NCBI GenBank assembly: GCA_964407165.1
Contig: CAYOUJ010000003.1
Coordinates: 1-64,000, forward strand
Origin: CAZPKH01 sp964407165
Lineage (GTDB): Bacteria > Bacteroidota > Bacteroidia > Bacteroidales > Muribaculaceae
Direction of reading: 5' to 3'
DNA length: 64,000 nt
The notes beneath the pieces were generated by a model, which had not been told where the DNA came from, made no database searches, and worked only from the letters and a program-made list of their open reading frames with translations. Below, piece by piece: positions 16,625 to 26,000 of the stretch. Each line of letters opens with the position of its first letter. The stretch's first letter is position 1. The position numbers and the translations under genes are program-made.

Positions 16625-18187
16625 ATGAAGAAGACTATACTAACATCGCTGCTGTGCGCCGTGCTGCTGCCCTTAGGCGCCGGCGCCGCCATCCCCAAGG
16701 ACTACTACGCCGCGGCCAACGGGCTAAAGGGCGCCGAGCTGATGACGGCCATCGGCAAGATCATCAAAGACTCGCAGTCGTTCCAATACGCAGCCTCGAC
16801 AACCTATACCAACCTCCGCGACACATTCAAGGAGACCGACTACATCACCTACGAGGGCAACGACACCGTCTATTGGCTCGACCGCTACTCCTCGGAGCTG
16901 TGGCCGCTGACCAAGTCGTTTGCCGACTGCGGATTCCAGCGCGAGCACAGCCTGCCCAAGAGCTGGTGGAAAGACACCTCGCTGGGCACCTCCGACAACT
17001 CCAACCTGATGTACACCCGCGCCTACTGCGACCTTCACCACCTCTTCCCCGCCAACGGCTCGGCCAACAACGCCAAGAGCAACTGGCCGCTTGGCGAGGT
17101 CGACACATCTGTCAACGTGCAGTTTGACAACGGCGTGACGCGCGTGGGCGTGCCCGTGTCGGGGCTAATCTACGGCATCGACGCCGACCGCATCGCCGCC
17201 ATCACCAAAGTCTTCGAGCCGGCCGACCAGTGGAAGGGAGACTTCGCACGCGCGTATATGTACGTAGTCACATGCTACGGCTCGGAGCTGGCCACGCACT
17301 GGAACGAAGACTACCTTTGGATGACCGAGCGCAACACCTACCCCGTGTTTACCTCGTGGGCGCAGGCGCTAGTGGGCAAGTGGCACCGCGCCGACGGCGT
17401 GAGCGCCAAGGAGGTGACGCGCAACAACGACGTCTACGGCATCCAGGGCAACCGCAACCCGTACATCGACTTCCCCAACCTCTATGAGTATGTCTGGGGC
17501 GACTCGGTGGACGTGCCCTTCAACATCTACACTACAGCCCGCTCGGAGGCCTGGGCCGGCGAGAGCGAAGGTGAGACCGTCACCATCTACTCCAACACCT
17601 TCCTCGGCGACGACGGCGGGTGCACCGTCACCAACCTGATAGACAACGGTTTCGACGTTTGGACCAACACCGCCTCCTACGGCTGGAAGGCCAGCGGATA
17701 TTACAAGAGCACCAACTACGCCTGCCGCTCGGAGCTTGTCCTCCCCGCAATCGACCTGACAGGGTACCAGAACATTACGCTCACCTTCGACCACGCGCTC
17801 AACTATTGCACCGACAACTCCCAATTGCAGGTGAGCGTGCGCTACGGCACTAACAACGTGGTGCTCAACGACATCACATGGCCCTCGGGCAGTTCGTGGA
17901 CCTTCGTGGGCAGCGGCGACATCGACCTGAGCACGTTCGCCGGCAAGACCGTCAACATTGTGTTCACCTACGTGTCGACCACCGACGAGGCCTCGACGTG
18001 GGAGATTAAGAACCTGAAGGTGGTGGGCAAGACCACGGTCGACGCCCCCGTTATAGAGGCTGACAACACGGACGCTCCTGTGGAGTATTACACCGTCGAT
18101 GGGCGCCGCCTGTCGAATGTCGAGGGCTACAAAGGCGTGGTGATCCGCCGCCAGGGCACCGTGACACAGAAAATGCTCATCCGATGA
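16625..18187 (+). CDS. Secreted endonuclease I family nuclease with adhesin-like domain and T9SS-like tail
   Basis: This 520-aa protein has a signal peptide (to about residue 21) and an endonuclease I (EndA/NucM) domain. Motifs are QREHSLPKSWW and DLHHLFPANGSANNAKSNWP near residues 100-155, the His-Me finger that binds the catalytic metal and cuts DNA or RNA without sequence preference. Residues of about 330-480 form a beta-sandwich like the choice-of-anchor J type modules of Bacteroidetes surface proteins (GYQNITLTFDHALNY). The end, APVEYYTVDGRRLSNVEGYK to TVTQKMLIR, resembles a short T9SS-type sorting tail. It probably digests extracellular nucleic acid. Its stop overlaps the next ATG (ATGA), so the two are co-translated. 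Confidence 0.88.
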   Translation: MKKTILTSLLCAVLLPLGAGAAIPKDYYAAANGLKGAELMTAIGKIIKDSQSFQYAASTTYTNLRDTFKETDYITYEGNDTVYWLDRYSSELWPLTKSFADCGFQREHSLPKSWWKDTSLGTSDNSNLMYTRAYCDLHHLFPANGSANNAKSNWPLGEVDTSVNVQFDNGVTRVGVPVSGLIYGIDADRIAAITKVFEPADQWKGDFARAYMYVVTCYGSELATHWNEDYLWMTERNTYPVFTSWAQALVGKWHRADGVSAKEVTRNNDVYGIQGNRNPYIDFPNLYEYVWGDSVDVPFNIYTTARSEAWAGESEGETVTIYSNTFLGDDGGCTVTNLIDNGFDVWTNTASYGWKASGYYKSTNYACRSELVLPAIDLTGYQNITLTFDHALNYCTDNSQLQVSVRYGTNNVVLNDITWPSGSSWTFVGSGDIDLSTFAGKTVNIVFTYVSTTDEASTWEIKNLKVVGKTTVDAPVIEADNTDAPVEYYTVDGRRLSNVEGYKGVVIRRQGTVTQKMLIR

Positions 18188-18993
18188 AACTTAGCAAACT
18201 GATATGCTGCCTGATGGCAGCACTAATATTTCCTGTAATGGCACAGTCAAAGACCAAGATAACGCAGACCGCCGGACGCACGCAGCTCGGCGAGTTTGCC
18301 CCCGAGTTTGCGCGCGTCAACGACGACGTGCTCTTCGGCGAGGTGTGGAACCGCAACGACCTGCTGTCGCTGCACGACCGCTCGCTCATCACCGTCACCG
18401 CCCTGATGGCGCAAGGGCTGACAGACTCGTCTTTTCGCCACCACCTCGAGTTTGCCAAACAAAACGGCGTGACGCGCACGGAGATAGCCGAGGCGCTGAC
18501 GCACGCCGCCTTCTATGCCGGCTGGCCAAAGGCCTGGGCGGCCTTCCGCATGGCCAAGGAGGTGTGGCCCGACTCCGTGCAGACCATGGAGGAATTTGCC
18601 ATCACCACCCCCTACCCCATCGGCAACCCCAACACCGCCTACGCCAAATATTTCATCGGCAACAGCTACACGGCGCCGATGGACGCCGAGGCCGGAGGTC
18701 CCGTCAACGTCACATTCGAGCCGGGATGCCGCAACAACTGGCACATCCACCACGACCAGGTGCAGGTGCTCGTCTGCGTCGCCGGCCGCGGATGGTACCA
18801 GGAGGAGGGCAAGGAGCCTGTCGAACTGACCCCCGGCGTGGTGGTCGCCATCCCCGAGGGGGTAAAACACTGGCACGGAGCCGCCAAGGACTCGTGGATG
18901 CAGCACCTTACATACCACACCCACCTCGGCGCCAACCCTACGAACGAGTGGCTCGACCCTGTCACCGACGACGTATACCTCACCCTCCCCTAA
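18184..18993 (+). CDS. Exported carboxymuconolactone decarboxylase-like / cupin two-domain protein
   Basis: This 269-aa protein begins with a signal peptide (LICCLMAALIFPVMAQSK). Residues of about 40-125 form a carboxymuconolactone decarboxylase/AhpD-like helical domain (DRSLITVTALMAQG, FAKQNGVTRTEIAEALTH, YAGWPKAWAAF). It lacks the CxxC thiol pair, so the peroxidase-type AhpD chemistry is unlikely. Residues of about 150-260 are a cupin with metal-ligand histidines in NNWHIHHDQVQVLVC and GVKHWHGA. Such fusions are annotated as putative decarboxylases; the substrate is unknown. Export is unusual for this fold. It overlaps the nuclease gene by 4 nt (ATGA). Confidence 0.82.
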   Translation: MKLSKLICCLMAALIFPVMAQSKTKITQTAGRTQLGEFAPEFARVNDDVLFGEVWNRNDLLSLHDRSLITVTALMAQGLTDSSFRHHLEFAKQNGVTRTEIAEALTHAAFYAGWPKAWAAFRMAKEVWPDSVQTMEEFAITTPYPIGNPNTAYAKYFIGNSYTAPMDAEAGGPVNVTFEPGCRNNWHIHHDQVQVLVCVAGRGWYQEEGKEPVELTPGVVVAIPEGVKHWHGAAKDSWMQHLTYHTHLGANPTNEWLDPVTDDVYLTLP

Positions 18994-19002
18994 ACTGACC
19001 TC

Positions 19003-19076
19003 CTTTACCCGATTAGCCGATAATCCGATTACCGCTCATTTGGTCGTTAACCGGATAATCGGCTAATCGGGTAAAG
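19003..19076. terminator. Inverted repeat of CCGATTA words downstream of the CMD-cupin gene
   Basis: Arms of 19 bp (19003-19021 and 19058-19076) pair perfectly, starting CTTTACCCGATTAGCCGAT, and the interior repeats the same words with small changes. It begins 10 nt after the stop and is a plausible terminator without a long T-tract. Confidence 0.6.
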
Positions 19077-19092
19077 TTTGTGAAAAGTTTTC

Positions 19093-19100
19093 TATCTTTG
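19093..19100 (+). promoter_or_regulatory. Promoter -7 element
   Basis: TATCTTTG lies about 83 nt upstream of the ABC transporter operon. The 19135-19175 leader is rich in AAAACTAAAAAC words. Confidence 0.6.
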
Positions 19101-19182
19101 CTGAAATTTTCACCCTCTCCGCTGCGTCTAATAAACCACAAGCCCTCCTAAAAACTAAAAACCAAAAACTATAAACTGCATA

Positions 19183-20118
19183 ATGGACCACATTATCAAC
19201 GTCGAAGGGGTCAGCAAGAGCTACACCAACCACCGCGCGCTCGACGCGGTGAGCCTCGACATACCCTTCGGCGGCGTCTACGGCCTGCTCGGCCCCAACG
19301 GCGCGGGCAAGACCACCCTCATACGCATGCTCACCCATATCACCGCCCCCGACACGGGGCAGATACTCTTCAAAGGAAAGCCGCTGACCTCCGCCGACGT
19401 GTGCTCCATCGGCTACCTGCCGGAGGAGCGCGGCCTGTACAAGAAGATGCGCGTGGGCGAGCAGGCGCTGTTTTTCGCCCGTCTCAAGGGTCTCGGCAAG
19501 CACGAGGCCACAGTTAGGCTGCACGAATGGATGGACCGCCTGGGCATCCTCGACTGGTGGGACAAGAAGGTGGAGGAGCTGTCGAAAGGGATGGCGCAGA
19601 AGCTGCAGTTCGTCATCACCGTGCTCCACGACCCCGAGCTGCTCATCTTCGACGAGCCATTCTCCGGCTTCGACCCCATCAACGCCGACATGCTCAAGAC
19701 GGAGATACTGCGCCTGCGCGACATGGGCAAGACCATCATCTTCAGCACCCACAACATGACCTCCGTGGAGGAGATCTGCGACAACATAACGCTCATAAAC
19801 AACGGGCGTAACATACTCTCGGGCAACGTGGAGGAGCTGCGTCGGCGCCACTCCGACGGGCGCTTCACCGTCAGCTACATGGGCGACGACGCCGACACGC
19901 TCGAGCGCCTCGATCCCTACGTCGCCGCCTTGGCACGCACCGTGACCCCCGACGGCCTTGTCAGCCTTGACCTGCGTCTGCGCCCCGACGCCACGCTGCG
20001 CCCCGTGCTGTCGACACTCAACACCAAGCTCGACATCCGCGGCGTCAGCGCACACCGCGCATCAATGGACGAAATTTTCATCAACGCCGTAAACTCCGAC
20101 CTCAATGGCACGAAATAA
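19183..20118 (+). CDS. ABC transporter ATP-binding protein (NatA-like)
   Basis: This 311-aa ATPase has Walker A GPNGAGKTTL (about 42-51), a signature ELSKGMAQKLQ in place of LSGGQ, Walker B LLIFDEPFSGFDP and the switch STHNM. The extra C-terminal domain of about 90 residues is typical of ATPases paired with NatB-type permeases. In that family the pair exports sodium ions or hydrophobic compounds. The gene overlaps the permease gene by 14 nt, so they form one functional unit. The substrate cannot be inferred. Confidence 0.9.
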   Translation: MDHIINVEGVSKSYTNHRALDAVSLDIPFGGVYGLLGPNGAGKTTLIRMLTHITAPDTGQILFKGKPLTSADVCSIGYLPEERGLYKKMRVGEQALFFARLKGLGKHEATVRLHEWMDRLGILDWWDKKVEELSKGMAQKLQFVITVLHDPELLIFDEPFSGFDPINADMLKTEILRLRDMGKTIIFSTHNMTSVEEICDNITLINNGRNILSGNVEELRRRHSDGRFTVSYMGDDADTLERLDPYVAALARTVTPDGLVSLDLRLRPDATLRPVLSTLNTKLDIRGVSAHRASMDEIFINAVNSDLNGTK

Positions 20119-21439
20119 CCCCACACTCACCGTCATCGCCCGCGAATATTGCGAGCGAGTGCGCAAGAAGAGCTTCATTATCACCACCTTGCTGATGCCG
20201 CTGCTGCTCGTGCTGCTTGCGGCGCTGCCCACGCTCATCATGATCGGCTCCGGGCCATCGAAGAGCACGTTCCTGCTGGTCAACAACAGTCCGTTGGCCA
20301 TCGCCGACGCCATCACCGAGGGCTCGGGCACCGACGCCTCCACCATCATGTTCATCCCCGCCGACAGCGCCTCGGCCGACCTTACGCAGCCCGGCATCGA
20401 CGGCATGCTCTATATCCCCGCCGACGTGGTTGCTACCGGTGCTGGCGTGAAGATATGGACGCGCGACGGCCTGTCGATGAACACCGAGATAGCCATCACC
20501 GACCTGCTCGACAAGGCCATCGAAGGGGAGCGCCTCAAGCAATACAACATCGCCAACCTCGACAGCATCATGGATGCCGTCCAAGTCGAAGTATCTATGC
20601 AGACCATGCGCGTCGGCGCCGACGGCCGCGAGGAGAAGGCCGACTCATCGGCCGTCAACTCGATGCTCAGTCTGCTTGCCACGTTTATCCTCTACATGGC
20701 GCTGATACTCTACGGCCAGATGGTTATGACCTCCGTAACTGAGGAGAAGCAAAACCGCGTGCTCGAGCTGATAGTCACCTCCGTCAGCCCCATGCGGCTG
20801 ATGCTGGGCAAGATAGTGGGCATCGGCCTGGTGGCCGCCACACAGATACTTATATGGCTCGTGCTCATATTGTTGGGCACCGGTGTGCTCCTGCCGGCTA
20901 TGCTACCCGCTGACTTCACCGCCGAGATGGCAGCGATGCAGGCCGGGCAGCTCGACCCGACGCAGGCCGTCAGCGACATGGGTGCCCTGCAAGCCATCGC
21001 AATCATCGCCGACCCGTGCTACATCGCCATGCTGTTCATCTACATGCTGCTCTTCCTCATCGGCGGATTCCTGCTCTACGCCGCCGTATACGCCGCCGTG
21101 GGCTCTGCCGTCGACAGTCCGCAGGACGCCACGCAGCTGCAGTCGCTGACCATCGTCCCCGTCATCCTCGGCATGGTCTTCGGCATGGTGGCCGTCTCCA
21201 ACCCCACGTCAACCCTCTCGGTAGTAACCTCTTACATACCGTTCACCTCGCCCATGGTGATGATGGCGCGCATACCCTTCGGCGTGGGCGCCTGGGAGAT
21301 CTGGACGTCGCTTGTGCTGCTGTTCGCCGGCGCCGTCGGCATGATATGGATAGCGGCGAAGGTCTACCGCGTAGGCATCTTCATGCACGGCAAGAAACCC
21401 ACCGTCCGCGACCTCGTCCGCTGGGCCCGCCAGAAATAA
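20105..21439 (+). CDS. ABC transporter permease (NatB / ABC-2 family)
   Basis: This 444-aa inner-membrane permease has one N-terminal membrane helix (FIITTLLMPLLLVLLAALPT), an extracytoplasmic domain of about 170 residues, and five or more helices from about residue 195. That is the ABC2_membrane_3/NatB layout. The conserved TSVTEEKQNRVLELIVTSVS segment at the start of the membrane core is diagnostic. It starts inside the 3' end of the ATPase gene and ends only 2 nt from the stop of the convergent queG gene, leaving no room for a terminator between them. Confidence 0.88.
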   Translation: MARNNPTLTVIAREYCERVRKKSFIITTLLMPLLLVLLAALPTLIMIGSGPSKSTFLLVNNSPLAIADAITEGSGTDASTIMFIPADSASADLTQPGIDGMLYIPADVVATGAGVKIWTRDGLSMNTEIAITDLLDKAIEGERLKQYNIANLDSIMDAVQVEVSMQTMRVGADGREEKADSSAVNSMLSLLATFILYMALILYGQMVMTSVTEEKQNRVLELIVTSVSPMRLMLGKIVGIGLVAATQILIWLVLILLGTGVLLPAMLPADFTAEMAAMQAGQLDPTQAVSDMGALQAIAIIADPCYIAMLFIYMLLFLIGGFLLYAAVYAAVGSAVDSPQDATQLQSLTIVPVILGMVFGMVAVSNPTSTLSVVTSYIPFTSPMVMMARIPFGVGAWEIWTSLVLLFAGAVGMIWIAAKVYRVGIFMHGKKPTVRDLVRWARQK

Positions 21440-21441
21440 CC

Positions 21442-22347
21442 TCATTGCCGGAGGTAGCGGAGGTTGCGCAGGAGCATGGGCAGCCGTGCGCGGCGCATAG
21501 CGGAGCCGCGCGTCAGGCGCTTGTAGTCGCCCGGGGTCAGCGCCTCCACCTGCTCGCGCGTTAGCCCGGCGCGCTGCTCGGCGGCTGCAAACTCCGGCAA
21601 CGGCACGGCGGTAATATCCTTGTTGTGAGGGCAAACGCCCTGGCATACGTCACAGCCGTAAAGTTTGCTAAGGTGTGTGCCTTCGGGGAGTTCCTCGCCG
21701 CGGTATTCGATGGTGAGGTATGAGTGGCACCGGCGGGCATCCACGCCCCCCGAGCCGTCGAGGGCGTGCCCCGGGCATGAGCGGTAGCAGCGGCCGCAGT
21801 TGCCGCAGTCACCTTCGAGAGGAGTGTCAGCCTCCAGCTCAAGCGTGGTAACTATCTCTGCTATAAGCACGTATGTGCCCGCACCGGGGACTATCAGCAA
21901 TCCGTTGCGACCGATGATGCCGAGTCCTGCGCGCCATGCGTGCCAGCGCTCGTGCATGGGAGCCGAGTCGACGCAGATGCGGCATTCGGCGCCGAAATGC
22001 TCCTGGATGGCCTCCACGAGGGGAAACAGCCGGACGCGCAGCACGTCGTGATAGTCGTCACCGAGAGCGTAAGAGGCTATCAATGATCCGCTTGACGGCG
22101 GGTAGGCAAACGCACAGACTATGATTGAGCGCGCGCCGTCGAGCAGCAGCCGCGGGTCAGTGCGCACGTCGCCATACTTCTCGAGGTATGCCATCTCACC
22201 GGCGCAACCGTCGGCGAGCCAGCGGCTGTAATGCTCCGCGACGCTCGCGGGCACCGGCTCGCATGGAGCCACGCCCCAGGCGCCCACACCGGCCTCCCGA
22301 AGCCACTCCCCTATCAGCGTCTTATGTGGCCAGGGGGAGGAGATCAT
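21442..22347 (-). CDS. queG: Epoxyqueuosine reductase
   Basis: This 301-aa cobalamin-dependent Fe-S enzyme makes queuosine from epoxyqueuosine in tRNA. Two 4Fe-4S motifs are clear: CGNCGRCYRSCPG and CDVCQGVCPHN near residues 175-245. The N-terminal half holds the conserved YLEKYGDVRTDPRLLLDGARS and DSAPMHERWHAWRAGLGIIG segments. It is shorter than E. coli QueG because the C-terminal HEAT-like part is absent, which is usual in Bacteroidetes. I chose the ATG at 22347 (MISSPWPHKT); an in-frame ATG ten codons upstream would lengthen the overlap with the deacetylase gene, already 26 nt. Confidence 0.92.
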   Translation of the reverse strand: MISSPWPHKTLIGEWLREAGVGAWGVAPCEPVPASVAEHYSRWLADGCAGEMAYLEKYGDVRTDPRLLLDGARSIIVCAFAYPPSSGSLIASYALGDDYHDVLRVRLFPLVEAIQEHFGAECRICVDSAPMHERWHAWRAGLGIIGRNGLLIVPGAGTYVLIAEIVTTLELEADTPLEGDCGNCGRCYRSCPGHALDGSGGVDARRCHSYLTIEYRGEELPEGTHLSKLYGCDVCQGVCPHNKDITAVPLPEFAAAEQRAGLTREQVEALTPGDYKRLTRGSAMRRARLPMLLRNLRYLRQ

Positions 22348-22939
22348 AACCTTCGCTTTGGAGCCATTCAATGGCACGGGGGAGCACGGCGCGCATGTTG
22401 CGCTCAGCCTTCAGAGAGTCGTGAAAGACGATGATGGAGCCGTTGCGCGCGTATCGCCGCACGTTGGCAAACACCTGGTCTGGCGAGAGCTTCTTTGAGT
22501 AGTCGCGGGTGACCAGGTCATACATTATTATATTATAGTGGTTTTTGATGACGCGCGCCTGCTCCCAGCGCATCAGCCCGTGGGGGGGTCGGAAGAGGGG
22601 GCTCTCTATCAGCCCGTCAGCCTCGGTGATGTCGCGCATGTAGCGTATGGACTTCGAGCGGAATCCCTGCAGGTGGTGCATGGTGTGGTTGCCGATGGTG
22701 TGGCCGCGGCGGCGCACCTCGTCGCGCAGCTGCGGGTTGCGGCGCACGTTGTCGCCGACCATGAAAAACGTGGCCTTTATGCCGTAACGGTCGAGGGTGT
22801 CGAGCACCCAGGGGGTCACCTCGGGGATGGGCCCGTCGTCGAAAGTGATGTATGCCACCTTGCGCCCGCGGTACTTGATGCGCCACACGGCCTCAGGGAA
22901 AAGCAGTCTGTACAGCAGCGGCGGCTGTTCAATCAACAT
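22322..22939 (-). CDS. Polysaccharide deacetylase (NodB-homology) family protein
   Basis: This 205-aa carbohydrate esterase family 4-type domain has the metal-binding TFDDGP motif (about 34-39), the HTIGNHTMHH motif carrying two His ligands, and FRPPHG. These are the signature elements of enzymes that remove N- or O-acetyl groups from cell-wall or surface glycans. A hydrophobic N-terminal stretch (LIEQPPLLYRLLFPEAVW) is not a clear signal peptide, so the compartment is uncertain. The 3' end overlaps queG by 26 nt. Confidence 0.88.
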   Translation of the reverse strand: MLIEQPPLLYRLLFPEAVWRIKYRGRKVAYITFDDGPIPEVTPWVLDTLDRYGIKATFFMVGDNVRRNPQLRDEVRRRGHTIGNHTMHHLQGFRSKSIRYMRDITEADGLIESPLFRPPHGLMRWEQARVIKNHYNIIMYDLVTRDYSKKLSPDQVFANVRRYARNGSIIVFHDSLKAERNMRAVLPRAIEWLQSEGYDLLPLAT

Positions 22940-22962
22940 TTTTTATAAAAAAAATTAAAAAT

Positions 22963-23000
22963 GCTCTTTAACCGGTTAACCGGTTAACCGATTAAAGAGC
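22963..23000 (-). terminator. Hairpin of AACCGGTT words after the DUF2723 gene
   Basis: Arms of 18 nt starting GCTCTTTAACCGGTTAAC pair with one mismatch. It lies 22 nt past the DUF2723 stop and is followed on the minus strand by ATTTTTAATTTTTTT, so it should work as an intrinsic terminator. Confidence 0.75.
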
Positions 23001-23021
23001 AAATTACAAGTTTTCAAAAGT

Positions 23022-26000
23022 TTAGTAGCCGTAGCGCTTGGCGTCGGTGTTGAGGCGCTGGAAGTTGATGCGCTGCACGGTGGGATTGTCGAGTATCTTC
23101 TGCTGGTCGCCGCCGTACTGCACGTATGCGTTGAAGAGGTCGGGGAAGTATACGATGTAGCAGAAGAGGTCGGTCGACTGGAGGTTCTCATATTGCCAGG
23201 GCTTGAGGCTCTGTGCGTAGACCACCATCTGTGCCTGGCGAATTGTCTCGTCGAAGAGTATCTGCAGGCCTTTCTCTGTGAGCGCCTTGTCGCCGAGCTG
23301 CTTGCCGAGGTCGCAGTAGAGGGTGCCCACGCGCAGACCCATCTGTATGGTGTAGGGAGCGGCTACAACGGGGAGCTTCTCGGTCATGAGGTCGAGGACG
23401 TCGACTGCCATCTTCAGGCGGTCTTTGCGCACGGTTGCGCTGTCGCCGCCCTGCACGCCCTCTGCGTAGAGAGCCTCGGCCAAGCTGACTATCTGCGAAC
23501 GGGTGGAGCTGACCATGCGGCGCACGGTCTCGTCAAGGTAGATGTCCTTGGGGTCGGCGACCTTGTCAAGGCCGCCCCAGACAAAGCGCTCGGTGACGTT
23601 GCGATACATTTTGTCGGTGTTGACCGACGGCTGCATCGAACCGTGGTTGATGGGGCTGATTTCGAAGGCCATGCCCGTCGAGCGCAGGTAGGGCTGCAGG
23701 CTGATGTAGTAGTCCTCGGGGACGGTGGAGGCGAAATACATCGGGCGGTTCCATCCGTTGGCGAGCGAGGTGTAGAGCATGTCGATGGCGAGGACATTGT
23801 TGAGCATCACGCCGCGGCTGACATAGCGGTCGGCGCTGAGGTCTATGACGATGCTGTCGGAGGCCACGGCCCGCTCGGCCTCGGAGATGCGGCCGGCCTT
23901 GACTGCGGCGTCGAGGTCGACGGGGAAGTAGATGTTGGGTGTGGTGATGCGCGGGTAGTCGTACTTGGTGTCGCCCTTCGGGGTGGCGTAGAGCGTGCGC
24001 AACATCTGCCCGGCGTCGACGGGCTTGGCGTTGTTGCCCTCGATGACGTTATACTGCAGCTTGTCATAGCCGTAGTCGGTCGACTTGGCAATGGTGGCGA
24101 TGGCCGGGGCGTCGTACGACGGGTGGCGTATCTGGTCGGCATACCACGAGGTGGTGAGGTAGCTGAGGTTGACCACCTTTACATCGGTGCGCACGCCCTC
24201 CACCTCCTGGGCGTACCAAAGGGGGAAGGTGTCGTTGTCGCCGTTTGTGAAGATTATGGCATCGTCGTCGAGGGAGTTGAGGTAGTTGAAACCGAAGTCG
24301 CGGCACACGTAGCGGCCCGAGCGGTCGTGGTCGTCCCATGTCTGCGAGACTACCTGGATGGGGACAAGTATGCCGACAACCAGGGCGATGACGGCCGCGG
24401 GCATGGCGTAGCGGAACTTGGCGTAGTCGGTACCGTCAGAGTCGACGCCGGCATCGGAGTCCTTGGCGGTCTTTTTCTTCTTGAAGAGGTAATGCGTCAG
24501 CAGGTGGGCGATGCAGGCGACGCCCATGCCCACCCAGATGGCGTATGCGTAGAACGAGCCGGCGTATGCATAGTCGCGCTCGCGGGGCTGTCCGGGGGTC
24601 TGGTTGAGGTAAAGCACGATGGCTATGCCCGTCATGAAGAAGAGGAAGAAGACCACCCAGAACTGCTCGATGCCGCGGCGCGAGACGAACGCCTGCCACA
24701 GCAGGCCGAGGATGCCCATGATCAGCGGAATCATAAAGAAGACGTTGTGACCCTTGTTATCCTTGCCCATGTCGTCGGGGAGCAGGCTCTGGTCGCCCAG
24801 GCGCGGGTTGTCGATGAACGGGATGCCGCTTATCCAGTTGCCGTTGTTAGGCTCGCCGTTGCCTTGGATGTCGTTCTGGCGCCCGGCGAAGTTCCACATA
24901 AAGTAGCGCCAATACATGTGGTTGAGCTGGTAGCCGAGGAAATATTCGAAGTTCTGGGCGACAGTGGGCTTGTCGAGGGGTATTGAGCGGACGGTGTTGC
25001 CGTCGGCGTCCATGACGTATGTTCCCTGCACCTTGTTGCCCAAGGGCTGGCTGGAGGAGAGTCCGATCCACCCCTTGTAGCCTTCGACGTGCGACGAGCT
25101 GTAGATGCGGGGGAAGAGCATGTTGAGCTCGGGGGTGAGCATAGGGTCCGGGTCGTAGCCGTTGAAGACATACCGGTCAGGCTCGTCGGGGGAAGCCTTC
25201 ACCACTTTGCAGTGGAGCGACTTGCCGTCGTTGACGATAGGCTCGGCCATGTCGCGGCCGATGACGCGGTAGACGTTGGTGGAGGCGGGGGTGCGGCCGT
25301 AGAGCAGCGGGGTGTCGCCGTACTGTTCGCGGTTGAGGTATGTGCTGAGGTCGAAGACGTTGTCAGGCGCGTTCTGGTTCATCGGCGGGTTGGCCGTGGA
25401 GCGTATGAGCAGCAGGGCGTAGCTCGAGTAGCCGATGAATATGACGAAAATGCTCAGCAGCGAGACGGTGAGCACGCGCACGGAGATGCGCCGTGCCTTG
25501 GCGAAGTAAATGATAAGGGCGCCGAGGATGAGCACGGGCATGAGCCAGCTGCTGCCGATGAAGGGGATGCCCGACAGGAGCACGCACAGCGTGAACGACA
25601 CCTTTATCATCATGGTGCTGCGCTGCGAGTAAAGTTCGTAGATGCCCCAGACGAAGCTGGCGACCACGAGGACGGCGTAGATGAGCACGCCCATGTTGTA
25701 GCTCATGCCCACGACGTTGACGAAGAAGAGCTCGAAGTACTGTGCCACCTCGATGAATCCCGGCACGAGGCCGTAGAGTATCAGCGCCACGAGGATGAAG
25801 GAGACGAGCAGCGCCAGCAGGGAGCCTTTGGCCGTCGCCTTGGCACCCGTGTCGGCGCATCGGCGGTAGTAGACCACAAGGACTATGGCGGGGATGCACA
25901 GCAGGTTGAGCAGGTGGACGGCGATGGAGATGCCGATGACGTAGGCGATGAGCACGAGGTAGCGGTCGGAGTGCGGCTGCCGGGAGCGGTTCTCCCACTT

